Shown in pieces: positions 35,293 to 44,960 of a stretch of DNA of 64,000 bases. The DNA comes from Aliiroseovarius sp. Its GTDB lineage: Bacteria > Pseudomonadota > Alphaproteobacteria > Rhodobacterales > Rhodobacteraceae. The notes under the pieces were generated by a model that saw nothing but the letters and a program-made list of their open reading frames with translations, had not been told where the DNA came from and did not search any database. Each line of letters opens with the position of its first letter. The first letter of the stretch is position 1. The translations under genes were made by a program, and so were the position numbers. The DNA lies in assembly GCF_030148435.1 (NCBI RefSeq), contig NZ_JASBTN010000038.1, positions 1 through 64,000 on the forward strand, read 5' to 3'.

Positions 35293-35340
35293 TTGAGGGG
35301 CGCTGCCCCTCAAACGCCCCGGGATATTTGTGGAAGGGTC
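35293..35340. repeat. Dispersed intergenic repeat, copy 2 (GGGATATTT type)
   Basis: TTGAGGGGC-GCT-GCCCCTCAA followed by ACGCCCCGGGATATTTGTGG; nearly identical to 9431-9480. It lies between the convergent ends of pnp and the metallophosphatase gene, just after the pnp terminator. Confidence 0.75.
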
Positions 35341-36076
35341 AGCCACGCAGGACCGGCTGGCGTCCTTCATGGGTCAGCAGCCACGCCTCGCGCTCTTCGA
35401 TCACCACCGCCGACAGCGCCTTGCCATGGCCCGCACCGGTGTCGATGTTCAGGCGGTTTCCATAGTGGGTGACTTCCTTCACCGGCGTGTGGCCGTGGAT
35501 GATCAGGGGGCCGTGGTCTGACCTATCCTGATGAAACTCCTTGCGGATCCAGGTGAGGTCGTCCTCGGTCTGGTCCTTGAGCGGCACGCCCGGGCGAATG
35601 CCCGCGTGCACGAAACACAGCTCGCCCATGCGGTGCATGGCGGGCAGGTCGTCCAGGTATCGGCGGTGGATCGGTGGCACTTTGGTGAGAGCTTCCGCGT
35701 GGAGCTGGTAGGTGCGGATGCCCTCTGGCACGGTGATACCGTAGCTGCCCAGGGTTTCCACCCCGCCAATACGTGGATGGCACCAGTAGTGGTCCATCAG
35801 AAGCTGCGGGTCGAGTTGCGGTGTGTCGCGCAGGAACAGGGCGGCCATGCGGTCGTGGTTGCCCTTCAGCACCACCCAGTTTTCGCCGCGCACCTGGCCG
35901 TCGAGCAGGTACTGGATCACCCCCCGCGAGTCCGGTCCGCGGTCGACCAGGTCGCCCACATGGACGATGGGCGCGTCCATGTCACCGCAGCGCGCACGAT
36001 CCTCGGCGATCAGCGCGTGGGCCTGTTCCAGCTTGCCGAGATGTCCGTGAATGTCTCCGATCGCATAGGCGCGCAT
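35339..36076 (-). CDS. Metallophosphoesterase, PP2A/ApaH-like serine/threonine phosphatase
   Basis: A 245-residue cytoplasmic metallophosphoesterase. The dinuclear metal motifs are AIGDIHGHLGKL, VHVGDLVDRGPDS, VLKGNHDRM and the later histidines of FVHAGI and IIHGHTPV. The set and size match the bacterial PrpA/PphA-like phosphatases and diadenosine tetraphosphatases; which substrate it uses cannot be read from sequence. It is transcribed alone. Confidence 0.9.
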   Translation of the reverse strand: MRAYAIGDIHGHLGKLEQAHALIAEDRARCGDMDAPIVHVGDLVDRGPDSRGVIQYLLDGQVRGENWVVLKGNHDRMAALFLRDTPQLDPQLLMDHYWCHPRIGGVETLGSYGITVPEGIRTYQLHAEALTKVPPIHRRYLDDLPAMHRMGELCFVHAGIRPGVPLKDQTEDDLTWIRKEFHQDRSDHGPLIIHGHTPVKEVTHYGNRLNIDTGAGHGKALSAVVIEEREAWLLTHEGRQPVLRG

Positions 36077-36114
36077 GGGCCCTCCTGTCCTGCGGGCACC
36101 CTAACCGGCTGGGG

Positions 36115-36144
36115 AAAAAAGGAAAGCCCCGGCGTTTCAGGGGC
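36115..36144 (-). terminator. Terminator of the SDR gene
   Basis: On the minus strand GCCCC (36144-36140) and GGGGC (36130-36126) enclose a 9-nt loop and are followed by TTTCCTTTTTT. It lies 100 bp past the SDR stop and before the metallophosphatase start. Confidence 0.5.
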
Positions 36145-36245
36145 GCGTTTTGCGGGGTGGGGCACGGATTTCCCACGGCTTCGACCCGGACGGGCAAAAT
36201 GGCGGGACGTCTGGCTGACCACCGGGGTCTTCAATGCCCTGTTGA

Positions 36246-37196
36246 TCAAAAGCCCCATTCGAACCCGGTTTCCTTTTCGGACAGCGCCCAGAGCCGTTGC
36301 ATGACAGCCTTGTCATGGGCGTGGGGGTTCAGCGTGCCCTTGCCGACCGGGCCGACGGATTCCATGCGGCCCGTGGGGCCGTAAAGAGCGCGCTGTTCCA
36401 GCCCGTCCTGCGTGGCGCACATGACTTCCGGCCACGAGCCCCTCTCGGCCGATTGCACAAGCGGCGACAGGGTCATGAGCCACCAGGTAAACCGCATCAG
36501 ACGACTTGCGCTGGTGGTGATGAGAGAGGTCCGCGAGGCGCCCGGATGACAGACGTAGACTTCGACCTTCGTGTTGCCCGCAGCGGCCAGCTTGTCCTGC
36601 AGCTCGTAGGCGAACATCATCTGCGCCAGTTTGCTTTGGGAATAGGTACGGTTCGGGTGATAGTTCCTGTCCCAGTTCATGTCGTCGAACTGGATGGTCT
36701 TGATCCCCATGTTGTAGCCCAGGCTCGAGACGACCACGATACGGCCTGTGGAGTCCTCGATCCGTGGGAACAGAAGCCCGCAGAGCAGGAAGTGGCCATA
36801 GTGGTTCGTGCCCAGCATGCTCTCATGGCCGTCCACGGTCAGCGTCTGGGTCGGCACCTGCGCGATGGCGGCGTTGCAGATGAGGGCGTCGATCCGCGGG
36901 AGGGTTGTCAGAACCTCGGCCGCGGCATCGCGCACGCTGGCGAGCGAGGCCAGGTCCATGCGGATGAAGCTCACATCGGCGCCGATGCCAAACTCCTGCT
37001 TCAGCTCCGCGATGGCGGCTTGCGATTTTTCCGCCGAGCGGTTCAGCATCACCACCTTGGCGCCCCTGCCCAAAAGCGTCCGCGCGGCCTGAAAGCCGGT
37101 GCCCGCGTTGGCGCCGGTGATGAGGTAGGCCCTGCCTTCGAGCCGCCCGAGGCGTTCCGGGGTCCAGCCTTGTGGTCCGAATGTCGTGTCTGCCAT
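36246..37196 (-). CDS. Short-chain dehydrogenase/reductase
   Basis: A 316-residue SDR of the retinol/protochlorophyllide-reductase-like group. The cofactor motif is YLITGANAGTGFQAARTL (GxxxGxG), the second structural motif is LICNAAIA, and the catalytic tetrad includes S of VVSSLGYN and Y/K of YSQSKLAQ. The upstream frame extension overlaps the divergent regulator and is rejected; 37196 has GGAGAA. The divergent AraC-type gene probably controls it. The substrate is unknown. Confidence 0.88.
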   Translation of the reverse strand: MADTTFGPQGWTPERLGRLEGRAYLITGANAGTGFQAARTLLGRGAKVVMLNRSAEKSQAAIAELKQEFGIGADVSFIRMDLASLASVRDAAAEVLTTLPRIDALICNAAIAQVPTQTLTVDGHESMLGTNHYGHFLLCGLLFPRIEDSTGRIVVVSSLGYNMGIKTIQFDDMNWDRNYHPNRTYSQSKLAQMMFAYELQDKLAAAGNTKVEVYVCHPGASRTSLITTSASRLMRFTWWLMTLSPLVQSAERGSWPEVMCATQDGLEQRALYGPTGRMESVGPVGKGTLNPHAHDKAVMQRLWALSEKETGFEWGF

Positions 37197-37285
37197 CTTT
37201 CTTCTCCTGCCAGCTTCGACTGACGACTTGAGTGCGTGTCTTGATACAGCAGATAGCTCTCGTCGGTCGGTGAAAACAGGCGGAA

Positions 37286-37311
37286 TTGTCGCTAATGCTT
37301 GCCTGATTGTC
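37286..37311. promoter_or_regulatory. Direct repeats in the SDR/AraC divergent region, candidate AraC-type operator
   Basis: Two TTGTC boxes begin at 37286 and 37307, exactly 21 bp (two helical turns) apart, the usual spacing of the two half-sites bound by an AraC-type regulator. They lie between the divergent starts. Confidence 0.4.
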
Positions 37312-37355
37312 TCATCTTGGTTGTAAAGGCCCATATATCGTGCCAGCTTGGCACC

Positions 37356-38246
37356 ATGAGCAAAGAACGGATCAAACACCTCATCGACCGGTGCCTCCCC
37401 GAGGCCGGTTTGCTGGAAACCGGGTTGAAGGGTGTGCAGCTGTTCAAGGTGAACGAGGCAATTCCCTGTGTTCCGGCAATCTATGAGCCCACGGTGGTGG
37501 CCATCGTCAGCGGGGTAAAGGAAGCCGTTCTCGACGGTCATCGGTACGCCTACGACAGCAGCCGATACATGCTTTGCCCGATGACGATGCCGGTAGAGGC
37601 AGGCACGCCGCAGGCCTCAAGGGAACACCCGCTTCTGGGTGTGATGATTGCGCTGGATCCGCGGGTGATGCGGGATCTCGCTCTCGAGATGGAGACCGCA
37701 GCCGGTGCCACCCGCAAACCCGACCAGGCGGCATCGCAAGGGCTGGCGCTGGCCCGCTGGGACACGGGCTTTTCGCAGGCGCTGCTTCGGCTGCTTGAGC
37801 TGCTCGACAGCCCGATGGACATGACGGTGCTCGGGCCGGGGCGGCTGCGCGAGCTCTCCTACGCCGTGCTGAAAGGCGAGGCCGGGGCGGTGGCAAAACG
37901 CGCCTTCGGTGTCGGCAACGAGATCGCGCGAACCATCGACTATCTGTCCAACCACCTGAGCGAACCTGTCACGATCGACGACATGGCTTCGCAGGTCGGC
38001 ATGAGCCGTGCCGTGTTCCATCGCCGCTTCAAGCAAGCAACGACGATGTCGCCAATCCAGTTCGTGAAGTCGATGCGCCTGAACAGAGCCGCGATGAAGA
38101 TCTCCGGGGGCATGAACGTGTCGGAGGCGGCCATGGGCGTGGGCTACACGAGCTCATCGCAATTCAGCCGGGAGTTCAAGCGCATGTATGGGCAGTCGCC
38201 CAGACAGTGGAGCCAGTCCAATCAGCCAACGGCAGGAGTGGCGTGA
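37356..38246 (+). CDS. AraC family transcriptional regulator (AraC_N type)
   Basis: The 296-residue protein has an N-terminal AraC_N-type sensor domain (VPAIYEPTVVAIVSGVKEAVL, MTMPVEAGTPQAS) and a C-terminal double helix-turn-helix (TIDDMASQVGMSRAVFHRRF; NVSEAAMGVGYTSSSQFSREF). This subgroup includes YqhC and CmrA, which activate neighbouring oxidoreductase genes in response to aldehydes. The divergent SDR gene is thus the likely target. ATG 37356 gives the usual N-terminus; a longer frame exists. Confidence 0.9.
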   Translation: MSKERIKHLIDRCLPEAGLLETGLKGVQLFKVNEAIPCVPAIYEPTVVAIVSGVKEAVLDGHRYAYDSSRYMLCPMTMPVEAGTPQASREHPLLGVMIALDPRVMRDLALEMETAAGATRKPDQAASQGLALARWDTGFSQALLRLLELLDSPMDMTVLGPGRLRELSYAVLKGEAGAVAKRAFGVGNEIARTIDYLSNHLSEPVTIDDMASQVGMSRAVFHRRFKQATTMSPIQFVKSMRLNRAAMKISGGMNVSEAAMGVGYTSSSQFSREFKRMYGQSPRQWSQSNQPTAGVA

Positions 38247-38405
38247 CGGACTGTCTGGTGCCTTGATCGGCAGCAATGATTCGCGTCGAGGGGATGCCGC
38301 TTGAGAGCCGGAGGGCAGGAGAGCTGTGCCCCAGGTTTCCTCTGCCACGCAGAGGATCCCCGGGATTTTGCCCTGATACCACCCCTCCGGTCTTGGCGGG
38401 GTTAC

Positions 38406-38429
38406 GTCCGGGCCGGTTCGGGCCCGGAC
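38406..38429. other. Perfect hairpin downstream of serA
   Basis: GTCCGGGCC (38406-38414) and GGCCCGGAC (38421-38429) form a 9-bp stem with a 6-nt loop, eight bases past the serA stop on the minus strand. There is no T-tract, so it may protect the mRNA end or terminate weakly. The rest of 38247-38436 holds no visible gene. Confidence 0.5.
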
Positions 38430-38436
38430 CGTTCGG

Positions 38437-40029
38437 TTACACGTCGAATGCCATCGGGCTGACCGAGTGGAACAGGCCGGTGTCGCACAGCGCCTGCAGC
38501 ACATCGGCCGGGATCGGGTTGTCGACGTAGAGCAGCGCGATCGCGTCGCCGCCGACCTCGTTGCGGCCCAGGGTGAAGTTGGCGATGTTCACGCCGTGGC
38601 TGCCCATGGTCGCACCCAGCGCACCGATGATGCCCGGGATGTCATCATTGGTGGTGTAGAGCATGTGGTTGCCGATCTCGGCGTCGATGTTGATACCCTT
38701 GATCTGGATGAAACGCGGCTTGCCGTCGCTGAACACCGTGCCGGCGATCGAACGCTCGCGCTTGTCGGTCACAACGGTCAGCTTGATATAGCCGTCGAAG
38801 GACCCCGATTTCGGCTGCGTGGTGGTCGAGATCTTGATGCCGCGATCGGCGGCGACGACCGGGGCCGAGACCATGTTCACGTCCGGGATCTGCGGCTTGA
38901 TCAGCCCGGCGGTGGCGGCACAGTCCAGCGCCTTGAGGTTCATCTCGGCCACGACGCCGTCATAGGTGATGTTCACCGCCTTGATCGGCTCGTCGGTCAA
39001 CTGGCCGACGAAGGCGCCCAGGTGCTCGGCCAGCTTGATCCAGGGGCCCATGACCTTGGCTTCCTCGGCGGTGACGGACGGCATGTTCAGCGCATTGGTC
39101 ACGGCGCCGGTCAGAAGGTAGTCCGACATCTGTTCGGCCACTTGCAGGGCAACGTTCTCCTGCGCCTCGGTTGTGGCGGCGCCCAGGTGCGGGGTGCAGA
39201 CCACGTTGGGCAGGTCGAACAGCGGGTTTTCCTTCGCCGGCTCTTCGGCGAACACGTCAAAGGCGGCACCGGCCACGTGGCCCGATTTCAGCATCTCGGC
39301 CAGGGCTTCCTCATCGACCAGACCACCGCGGGCACAGTTGATGATACGCACGCCCTTCCTGGTCTTGGCCAGGTTCTCGCGGCTCAGGATATTGCGGGTC
39401 GAATCAATCAGCGGCACGTGCAGGGTAATGAAATCAGCACGATGCAGGAGTTCTTCCAGCTCGACCTTTTCCACCCCCATCTTGGCCGCCTTTTCCTCCG
39501 ACAGGAACGGGTCGAAGGCGACGACCTTCATTTTCAGACCGACGGCACGGTCGCAGACGATGCCACCGATGTTGCCGGCGCCGATCACGCCCAGGGTCTT
39601 GCCGGTCAGCTCGGTGCCCATGAACTTGGACTTTTCCCACTTGCCCGCATGCGTCGAAGCGCTGGCCTCGGGGATCTGGCGGGCCACGGCGAACATCATG
39701 GCAATGGCGTGTTCGGCGGTGGTGATCATGTTGCCGAAGGGGGTGTTCATGACGATCACGCCCTTTTTCGAGGCCGCGACCTTGTCCACGTTGTCGGTGC
39801 CGATTCCGGCGCGGCCGATCACCTTGAGGTTGGTCGCGGCGTTGATCAGGGTTTCGGTCGCCTTGGTGGCGGACCGGATGGCAAGGCCGTCATAGTTGCC
39901 GATGATTTCCATCAGGCGGTCCTTGTCCTTGCCGACGGTCGGGTCGAAGTCGACCTCGATGCCACGGTCGCGGAAGATCTGGACGGCGGTTTCGGACAGC
40001 TTGTCCGAGACGAGTACTTTGGGGGCCAT
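38437..40029 (-). CDS. serA: D-3-phosphoglycerate dehydrogenase
   Basis: SerA oxidises 3-phosphoglycerate to 3-phosphohydroxypyruvate, the first step of serine synthesis. The 530-residue long form has the catalytic/NAD domain (GRAGIGTDNVDKVAA, LGVIGAGNIGGIVCDRA, NCARGGLVDEEAL), an intervening ASB domain and a C-terminal ACT domain (NHMLYTTNDDIPGIIGALG) for feedback control by serine. It is 98 bp behind serC and likely in the same operon. Confidence 0.97.
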   Translation of the reverse strand: MAPKVLVSDKLSETAVQIFRDRGIEVDFDPTVGKDKDRLMEIIGNYDGLAIRSATKATETLINAATNLKVIGRAGIGTDNVDKVAASKKGVIVMNTPFGNMITTAEHAIAMMFAVARQIPEASASTHAGKWEKSKFMGTELTGKTLGVIGAGNIGGIVCDRAVGLKMKVVAFDPFLSEEKAAKMGVEKVELEELLHRADFITLHVPLIDSTRNILSRENLAKTRKGVRIINCARGGLVDEEALAEMLKSGHVAGAAFDVFAEEPAKENPLFDLPNVVCTPHLGAATTEAQENVALQVAEQMSDYLLTGAVTNALNMPSVTAEEAKVMGPWIKLAEHLGAFVGQLTDEPIKAVNITYDGVVAEMNLKALDCAATAGLIKPQIPDVNMVSAPVVAADRGIKISTTTQPKSGSFDGYIKLTVVTDKRERSIAGTVFSDGKPRFIQIKGINIDAEIGNHMLYTTNDDIPGIIGALGATMGSHGVNIANFTLGRNEVGGDAIALLYVDNPIPADVLQALCDTGLFHSVSPMAFDV

Positions 40030-40127
40030 GGTGCGGCTCCTGTCTTTAAAGATGTTAAGGCTGTCCGGACCCGGTGTTTAAGAACTTCAACGGGTCCGGT
40101 AGGGGTGTTTTAACGTTTGGGAGCCGT

Positions 40128-41285
<1,158 letters not shown>

Positions 41286-41370
41286 GATACCCTTCCAGAT
41301 ATGTGCCCCTCGTTGGGGAGGGGTGTCCCACCGACGCAAATACGGGGCGCGCGGCGGTGGCACAAGCTGG
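41286..41370 (-). ncRNA. serC leader RNA motif (two hairpins at the ribosome site)
   Basis: Upstream of serC the minus strand can form two stems: CCACCG/CGGTGG (41360-41355 with 41333-41328), extended outward by GTG/CAC, and CCCCTC/GAGGGG (41323-41318 with 41311-41306), the latter just before the GGAAGGG ribosome site. A serC RNA motif with two hairpins near the ribosome site is known upstream of alphaproteobacterial serC-serA operons; the arrangement here agrees. I cannot run a covariance search, so the assignment rests on position and shape. Confidence 0.55.
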
Positions 41371-41632
41371 AAAATGACAGAAAAGCGCACATCCATCGGT
41401 CGAAACCGTCGCTTTTGTGTCGGATCGGAAACCTTTGGACGCGGGTCGGCGCGGGTTCTTGCGGTGCCCGGCAGTGCAAGGCAGGTCCGTCGCGCCGGCG
41501 GTTTTTTGCCTGGGCATCGGTCTGGAAACTGCTTGTGACCACCTGCGGGACAGCGGTCAGGCATCCGGACGTCGCATGTTCGGTCGGCTGCGGGAGCCCG
41601 TCCGCTGGCGGGAGTGGCGCATAGCCCGGTGC

Positions 41633-42457
41633 CTACCCCGCAAAGATCCGTGCCATCCGGTCATCGAAATGCGCCCAGGTCATGGTGGCGCGGTTGCCCG
41701 CGTAGCCGTGGTAATACGACTTCCCGGTGGAGGTCGGCAGCCCGGCCCAGATTTTCGCAAGGTTGGTCATGAAGGCGTGGCGGGGCAGCTCGCCTGCCTG
41801 GAATTGCGCCAGCCCGGCCTCGGCCAGCAGTTGATCCGCCAGCCGGTCCTGCAGCGCCGGGCCGAACCGGTCGGTCGGCTGGGCACCGATGATCGCCACC
41901 AGACGTTTCAGGGTCGCGGGGATGAACTGATACCGGCCGATTGCGTGGGGCTGGCCGGGTGTGGCGGAGATCCAGTCCTGGATTTCCTGCAATGTCATCT
42001 GTGTGGGCCGTTTCACGGGCCGTATCCGGGCGCCGTACTGTACCGCATCATAGCCGGCGCGGCCCGCTTCGGCCTGAGCGATCAGGTCGAGCACCTGCCC
42101 GGCCTGCGTGGCCGCGCGGCGTGGGCCGATCCCCTCGGGACCTGCGGCGGGAGGCGTGACCGGGGCGCGGCGGGTGCGGGCCGGGTAGGGGGCCAGCAGA
42201 CTGGGGCCCGTGCGCCCGATGAACAGGCTCGCCACGCTTTTGCCTGCACTGTCTTCGGGGTCTGCCGGGTGGGCGTCGAACAGGGGCTGGCCACTGCTGA
42301 TCAACGGCCGGGCGGCGGCCTGCATCGGTTGCGCGCCGGGCAGAAGCGGCGCCCCGCCACCAAACAGGGACGCTTGCAGGATCGACACGCCCTGCGCCGT
42401 CGCCGTGACGGGCAGAAGGGTCAGGCAGAGAAGGGCAATCCTGTGGATCAGGGACAT
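41633..42457 (-). CDS. GH104/lambda-lysozyme-like muramidase with signal peptide
   Basis: The 274-residue protein has a signal peptide ([21 protein letters not shown]), a low-complexity Pro/Ala/Arg region (residues 25-130) and a C-terminal domain with [46 protein letters not shown] and FQDRL-type features ([14 protein letters not shown]). This is the pattern of the glycoside hydrolase 104 family of lytic transglycosylases known from phage endolysins; the glutamate of [10 protein letters not shown] is the likely catalytic residue. No other phage genes are nearby, so it is probably a cellular peptidoglycan enzyme. It lies divergent from serB. Confidence 0.8.
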   Translation of the reverse strand: MSLIHRIALLCLTLLPVTATAQGVSILQASLFGGGAPLLPGAQPMQAAARPLISSGQPLFDAHPADPEDSAGKSVASLFIGRTGPSLLAPYPARTRRAPVTPPAAGPEGIGPRRAATQAGQVLDLIAQAEAGRAGYDAVQYGARIRPVKRPTQMTLQEIQDWISATPGQPHAIGRYQFIPATLKRLVAIIGAQPTDRFGPALQDRLADQLLAEAGLAQFQAGELPRHAFMTNLAKIWAGLPTSTGKSYYHGYAGNRATMTWAHFDDRMARIFAG

Positions 42458-42599
42458 TCTATCCTCGTTTCCCAAGCCGGGCGCGATCCCATCCTGCGGT
42501 CTCAAGGTTGATATTCGGTTAGCCGAGACAGGCCGGGCTCTGGAAAAACGCAGCGCTTCGTGGTCTATGCGGGGCGAAATGACTTGCCCGGAGAGACCC

Positions 42600-43478
42600 A
42601 TGTACACCGCCACGCTGCTGACCTCGCCCGAAAATCGCTGCCTTGACGGGGCTCTGGTCGAGAATCTGCGCAACGCCTGGGGCGGCGGCGAGGCCGTCTG
42701 GTTGAGCCCGGACGAGGCGGCGGAATTTTCTCTGGCGGCGATGCCGGACAATCGCTGGGATGTCTGGGGGGAGCTGCAGAAACTGGGGGTGGACCTGGTG
42801 GTGCAGCAGGCCGAAGGCCGCGTGAAGAAGATGCTGCTGGCGGATATGGATTCGACCATGATCCAGCAGGAATGTATCGACGAACTGGCCGATGAGGCGG
42901 GCGTGGGCGAGCGGGTAAAGGACATCACGGCGCGGGCGATGAACGGCGAGCTGGACTTCGAAGGGGCGCTGCGCGAACGGGTGGGCCTGCTGAAGGGGCT
43001 GGACGCGGCGGTGATCGACCGTGTGCTGGACACACGTATCACGCTCATGCCGGGCGGGCGCGCGCTGCTGGCGACCATGCGCGGGGCAGGAGCCTACGCG
43101 GCGCTGGTGTCGGGCGGGTTCACGGCGTTCACGTCGAAAGTGGCGGGCGAGCTGGGCTTCGACGAGAACCGCGCCAATACGCTGAACGTGGCGGGTGGGG
43201 AACTGGACGGTACGGTCGGTGAGCCGATCCTGGGGCGCGAGGCGAAAGTGGCCGCGCTGAAGGAGATCTCGGCGCGGCTGGGGTTGGTGCATGCGGAAGT
43301 AATGGCCGTGGGCGACGGGGCGAATGATCTGGGCATGCTGGGGCTGGCGGGGGCGGGCGTGGCCTTGCACGCGAAACCGTCGGTGGCCGCAGAATGCGAC
43401 ATTCGCATCAATCATGGCGACCTCTCGGCGCTGCTGTTCATCCAGGGCTACGCGCGGTCGGAATTCAAAGGGGCGTAG
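42600..43478 (+). CDS. serB: Phosphoserine phosphatase
   Basis: SerB hydrolyses phosphoserine to serine, the last step of the pathway whose other genes are serC and serA next door. The 292-residue HAD protein has the nucleophile motif LLADMDSTMIQQECIDELAD, ALVSGGFTAFTSKVA (motif II Ser) and AVGDGANDLGML (motif IV). The first 80 residues form an extra N-terminal domain common in proteobacterial SerB. The start has a GGAGAG site. Confidence 0.96.
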   Translation: MYTATLLTSPENRCLDGALVENLRNAWGGGEAVWLSPDEAAEFSLAAMPDNRWDVWGELQKLGVDLVVQQAEGRVKKMLLADMDSTMIQQECIDELADEAGVGERVKDITARAMNGELDFEGALRERVGLLKGLDAAVIDRVLDTRITLMPGGRALLATMRGAGAYAALVSGGFTAFTSKVAGELGFDENRANTLNVAGGELDGTVGEPILGREAKVAALKEISARLGLVHAEVMAVGDGANDLGMLGLAGAGVALHAKPSVAAECDIRINHGDLSALLFIQGYARSEFKGA

Positions 43479-43529
43479 CGCTCCCGCCACCTGCCCGCGC
43501 CTTCGGCTGGTCAGGGGTTGGGCGTGGCC
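43473..43529. repeat. GC-rich 3'-end repeat element, copy 2
   Basis: CGCTCCCGCC, GCGCCTTCGG and GGGCGTGGCC occur in the same order as at 28872-28925, here directly after the serB stop. Spacer lengths differ between the two copies. Confidence 0.5.
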
Positions 43530-43550
43530 AGTTTTGCTTTGCAAAACTGG
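43528..43550. other. Perfect 10-bp hairpin in the serB-arsR interval
   Basis: CCAGTTTTGC and GCAAAACTGG flank a TTT loop. No T-tract follows on either strand. It abuts the GC-rich repeat and may be part of a larger composite element. The remainder of 43551-43827 contains a GGGATATTT-type repeat relative (about 43615-43680) and no gene I can support. Confidence 0.55.
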
Positions 43551-43827
43551 CGGAGAGCGGCAGCGGTGCTTGCACCACGAGAACTGCTGGGCCGCTTCGC
43601 GGCATTTTTCTTGCCTCCGGCGGGGATATTTGGGGCAAGATAAAAAGGGGAGCGTTGCCGCCCCCCTCAAAGAGTTCAGGCTCTTTACCTTGCACGGTCA
43701 TCGGCGTCCCCGCCTGTACCGTGCCTTCATCATGGCCTGTCCTGGTTAACATTTTCTTTCTTTATCTTGCTGAAAATATCCTCGCCGAAGGCCCAAAAGT
43801 CGCTGCGACCTCACTACACGTGCTTCC

Positions 43828-43856
43828 TTGACTAATTAACGAAATAGTTAAATAGT
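43828..43856 (+). promoter_or_regulatory. arsR promoter with embedded operator
   Basis: A -35 box TTGACT (43828-43833) is paired with AATAGT at a 17-bp spacing. Within the spacer lies a perfect inverted repeat TTAAC-N6-GTTAA (43836-43851), the position expected for an autorepressing ArsR-type protein. The arsR start codon follows at 43863, so the leader is very short. Confidence 0.6.
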
Positions 43857-43862
43857 GGTGTC

Positions 43863-44192
43863 ATGAGGAATCTTGTCGATACATTCTCGGCCCTGGCCGA
43901 TCCGACCCGCCTGTCGATGGTTGAGCGCCTGATGCGTGATGGGGCCTTGCCTGCGGGCGAACTCAGCGCGGGTTATGACATTTCGGCCCCGGCGATCTCG
44001 CGTCATTTGAAGGTGCTGCGGGCGGCCGGGCTGGTGCACCAGGAGGTGCGCGGCACGCAGCGGATCTATTCGGTGCGACCGGAGGCCCTGCGCGGCATCA
44101 GCGACTGGACGCAGAGCCACCGCGCCTTCTGGACCGCGTCGTTGGATCGGTTGGAGGAAGCGGTTTTATTGGAGGAGCATGACCATGACTGA
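43863..44192 (+). CDS. ArsR family transcriptional regulator
   Basis: A 109-residue winged-helix protein (FSALADPTRLSMVERLMRDG, ELSAGYDISAPAISRHLKVL, RAAGLVHQEVRGTQRIYSV). There are no metal-binding cysteines, and it belongs to the subgroup that is regularly paired with an SRPBCC (AHSA1) protein. It overlaps that partner gene by 14 bp. The inverted repeat in its promoter is its likely operator. The inducing signal is unknown. Confidence 0.92.
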   Translation: MRNLVDTFSALADPTRLSMVERLMRDGALPAGELSAGYDISAPAISRHLKVLRAAGLVHQEVRGTQRIYSVRPEALRGISDWTQSHRAFWTASLDRLEEAVLLEEHDHD

Positions 44193-44616
44193 CCTGCGTC
44201 TGGAACGCCGGTTCCGCACCACGCCGGAGCGGCTCTTTGCCCTGATCAGCGAACGGGCCAACCTGTTGAGCTGGTGGGGGCCCGAGGGCATGCATGTGCC
44301 GGAAGAGGATCTGGACTTTTCCCGCACCGGTCCCTGGATGTCGGTGATGCAGAATGCCGAGGGCGGCCGGTACAAGGTCTCGGGACAAGTGACCCATGTG
44401 GACCCGCCGAACTCGGTCGGATTCACTTGGGGGTGGCATGACGACACGGACGCGCGTGGCGCGGAGAGCCATGTCACGCTGACCGTGCTGCCGGATGGTG
44501 ATCACAGCCGGCTGGTGCTGGATCACCGCGAGCTGGGGGATGACGAGATCGCGCAGAACCACGAACAGGGGTGGAGCAGTTCGCTGAACAAGCTGGAAAG
44601 CCTGGCGGCGGGATGA
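44179..44616 (+). CDS. SRPBCC (AHSA1-type) domain protein
   Basis: The 145-residue protein has the START/AHSA1 fold: ERRFRTTPERLFALIS, LLSWWGPEGMHVPE, HVDPPNSVGFTWGWH and DEIAQNHEQGWSSSLNKLE. Such proteins bind hydrophobic ligands and are usually encoded with an ArsR regulator. Start may be 44179 or the ATG at 44185, which is better spaced from GGAGGAG. The function is unknown beyond ligand binding. Confidence 0.9.
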   Translation: MTMTDLRLERRFRTTPERLFALISERANLLSWWGPEGMHVPEEDLDFSRTGPWMSVMQNAEGGRYKVSGQVTHVDPPNSVGFTWGWHDDTDARGAESHVTLTVLPDGDHSRLVLDHRELGDDEIAQNHEQGWSSSLNKLESLAAG

Positions 44617-44639
44617 AGCCAACCAAGGGAGGATTTGAA

Positions 44640-44951
44640 ATGCCGAAATTCATGTTCATTTACCACGGCGGCAAGGCGCCGGAGAGCCCGGAAGCGGTCG
44701 AGAAGGTCATGGCGGCCTGGCAGGGCTGGCTGGGCGGCATCGGGGCCGGGCTGATCGACGGGGGCAACCCGGCGGGCATGTCCTCGACCGTCTTTGCCGA
44801 TCGGGTCGAGGAAAACGGCGGGTCGAACCCGGTCTCGGGCTACACGCTGGTCGATGCGGCGGACAAGGCGGCAGCAGTGAAGATCGCGCAGGGCTGCCCG
44901 ATCCTCGAAGACGGCGGCAGCGTCGAAGTGGCCGAAGCGATGGAGATGTAA
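44640..44951 (+). CDS. YCII-related (DGPF) domain protein
   Basis: The 103-residue protein begins PKFMFIYHGGKAPESPEAVE and continues AAWQGWLGGIGAGLIDGGNP, VSGYTLVDAADKAAAVKIAQ and CPILEDGGSVEVAEA, the standard pattern of the YCII/DGPF family, dimeric ferredoxin-like folds often found with ArsR and SRPBCC genes. A good GGGAGGA site selects 44640. It is the third gene of the operon. Confidence 0.88.
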   Translation: MPKFMFIYHGGKAPESPEAVEKVMAAWQGWLGGIGAGLIDGGNPAGMSSTVFADRVEENGGSNPVSGYTLVDAADKAAAVKIAQGCPILEDGGSVEVAEAMEM

Positions 44952-44960
44952 CGGGCGCGT

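Noticed and set aside
40030-40127. TTAA-containing stretch between serC and serA as a CtrA site
   Set aside because: The half-sites are not at the 11-bp period and the region lies inside a probable operon.
41633-42457. Prophage remnant suggested by the endolysin-like GH104 domain
   Set aside because: No other phage gene, integrase or att-like repeat is nearby, and the protein has a Sec signal peptide like cellular enzymes.
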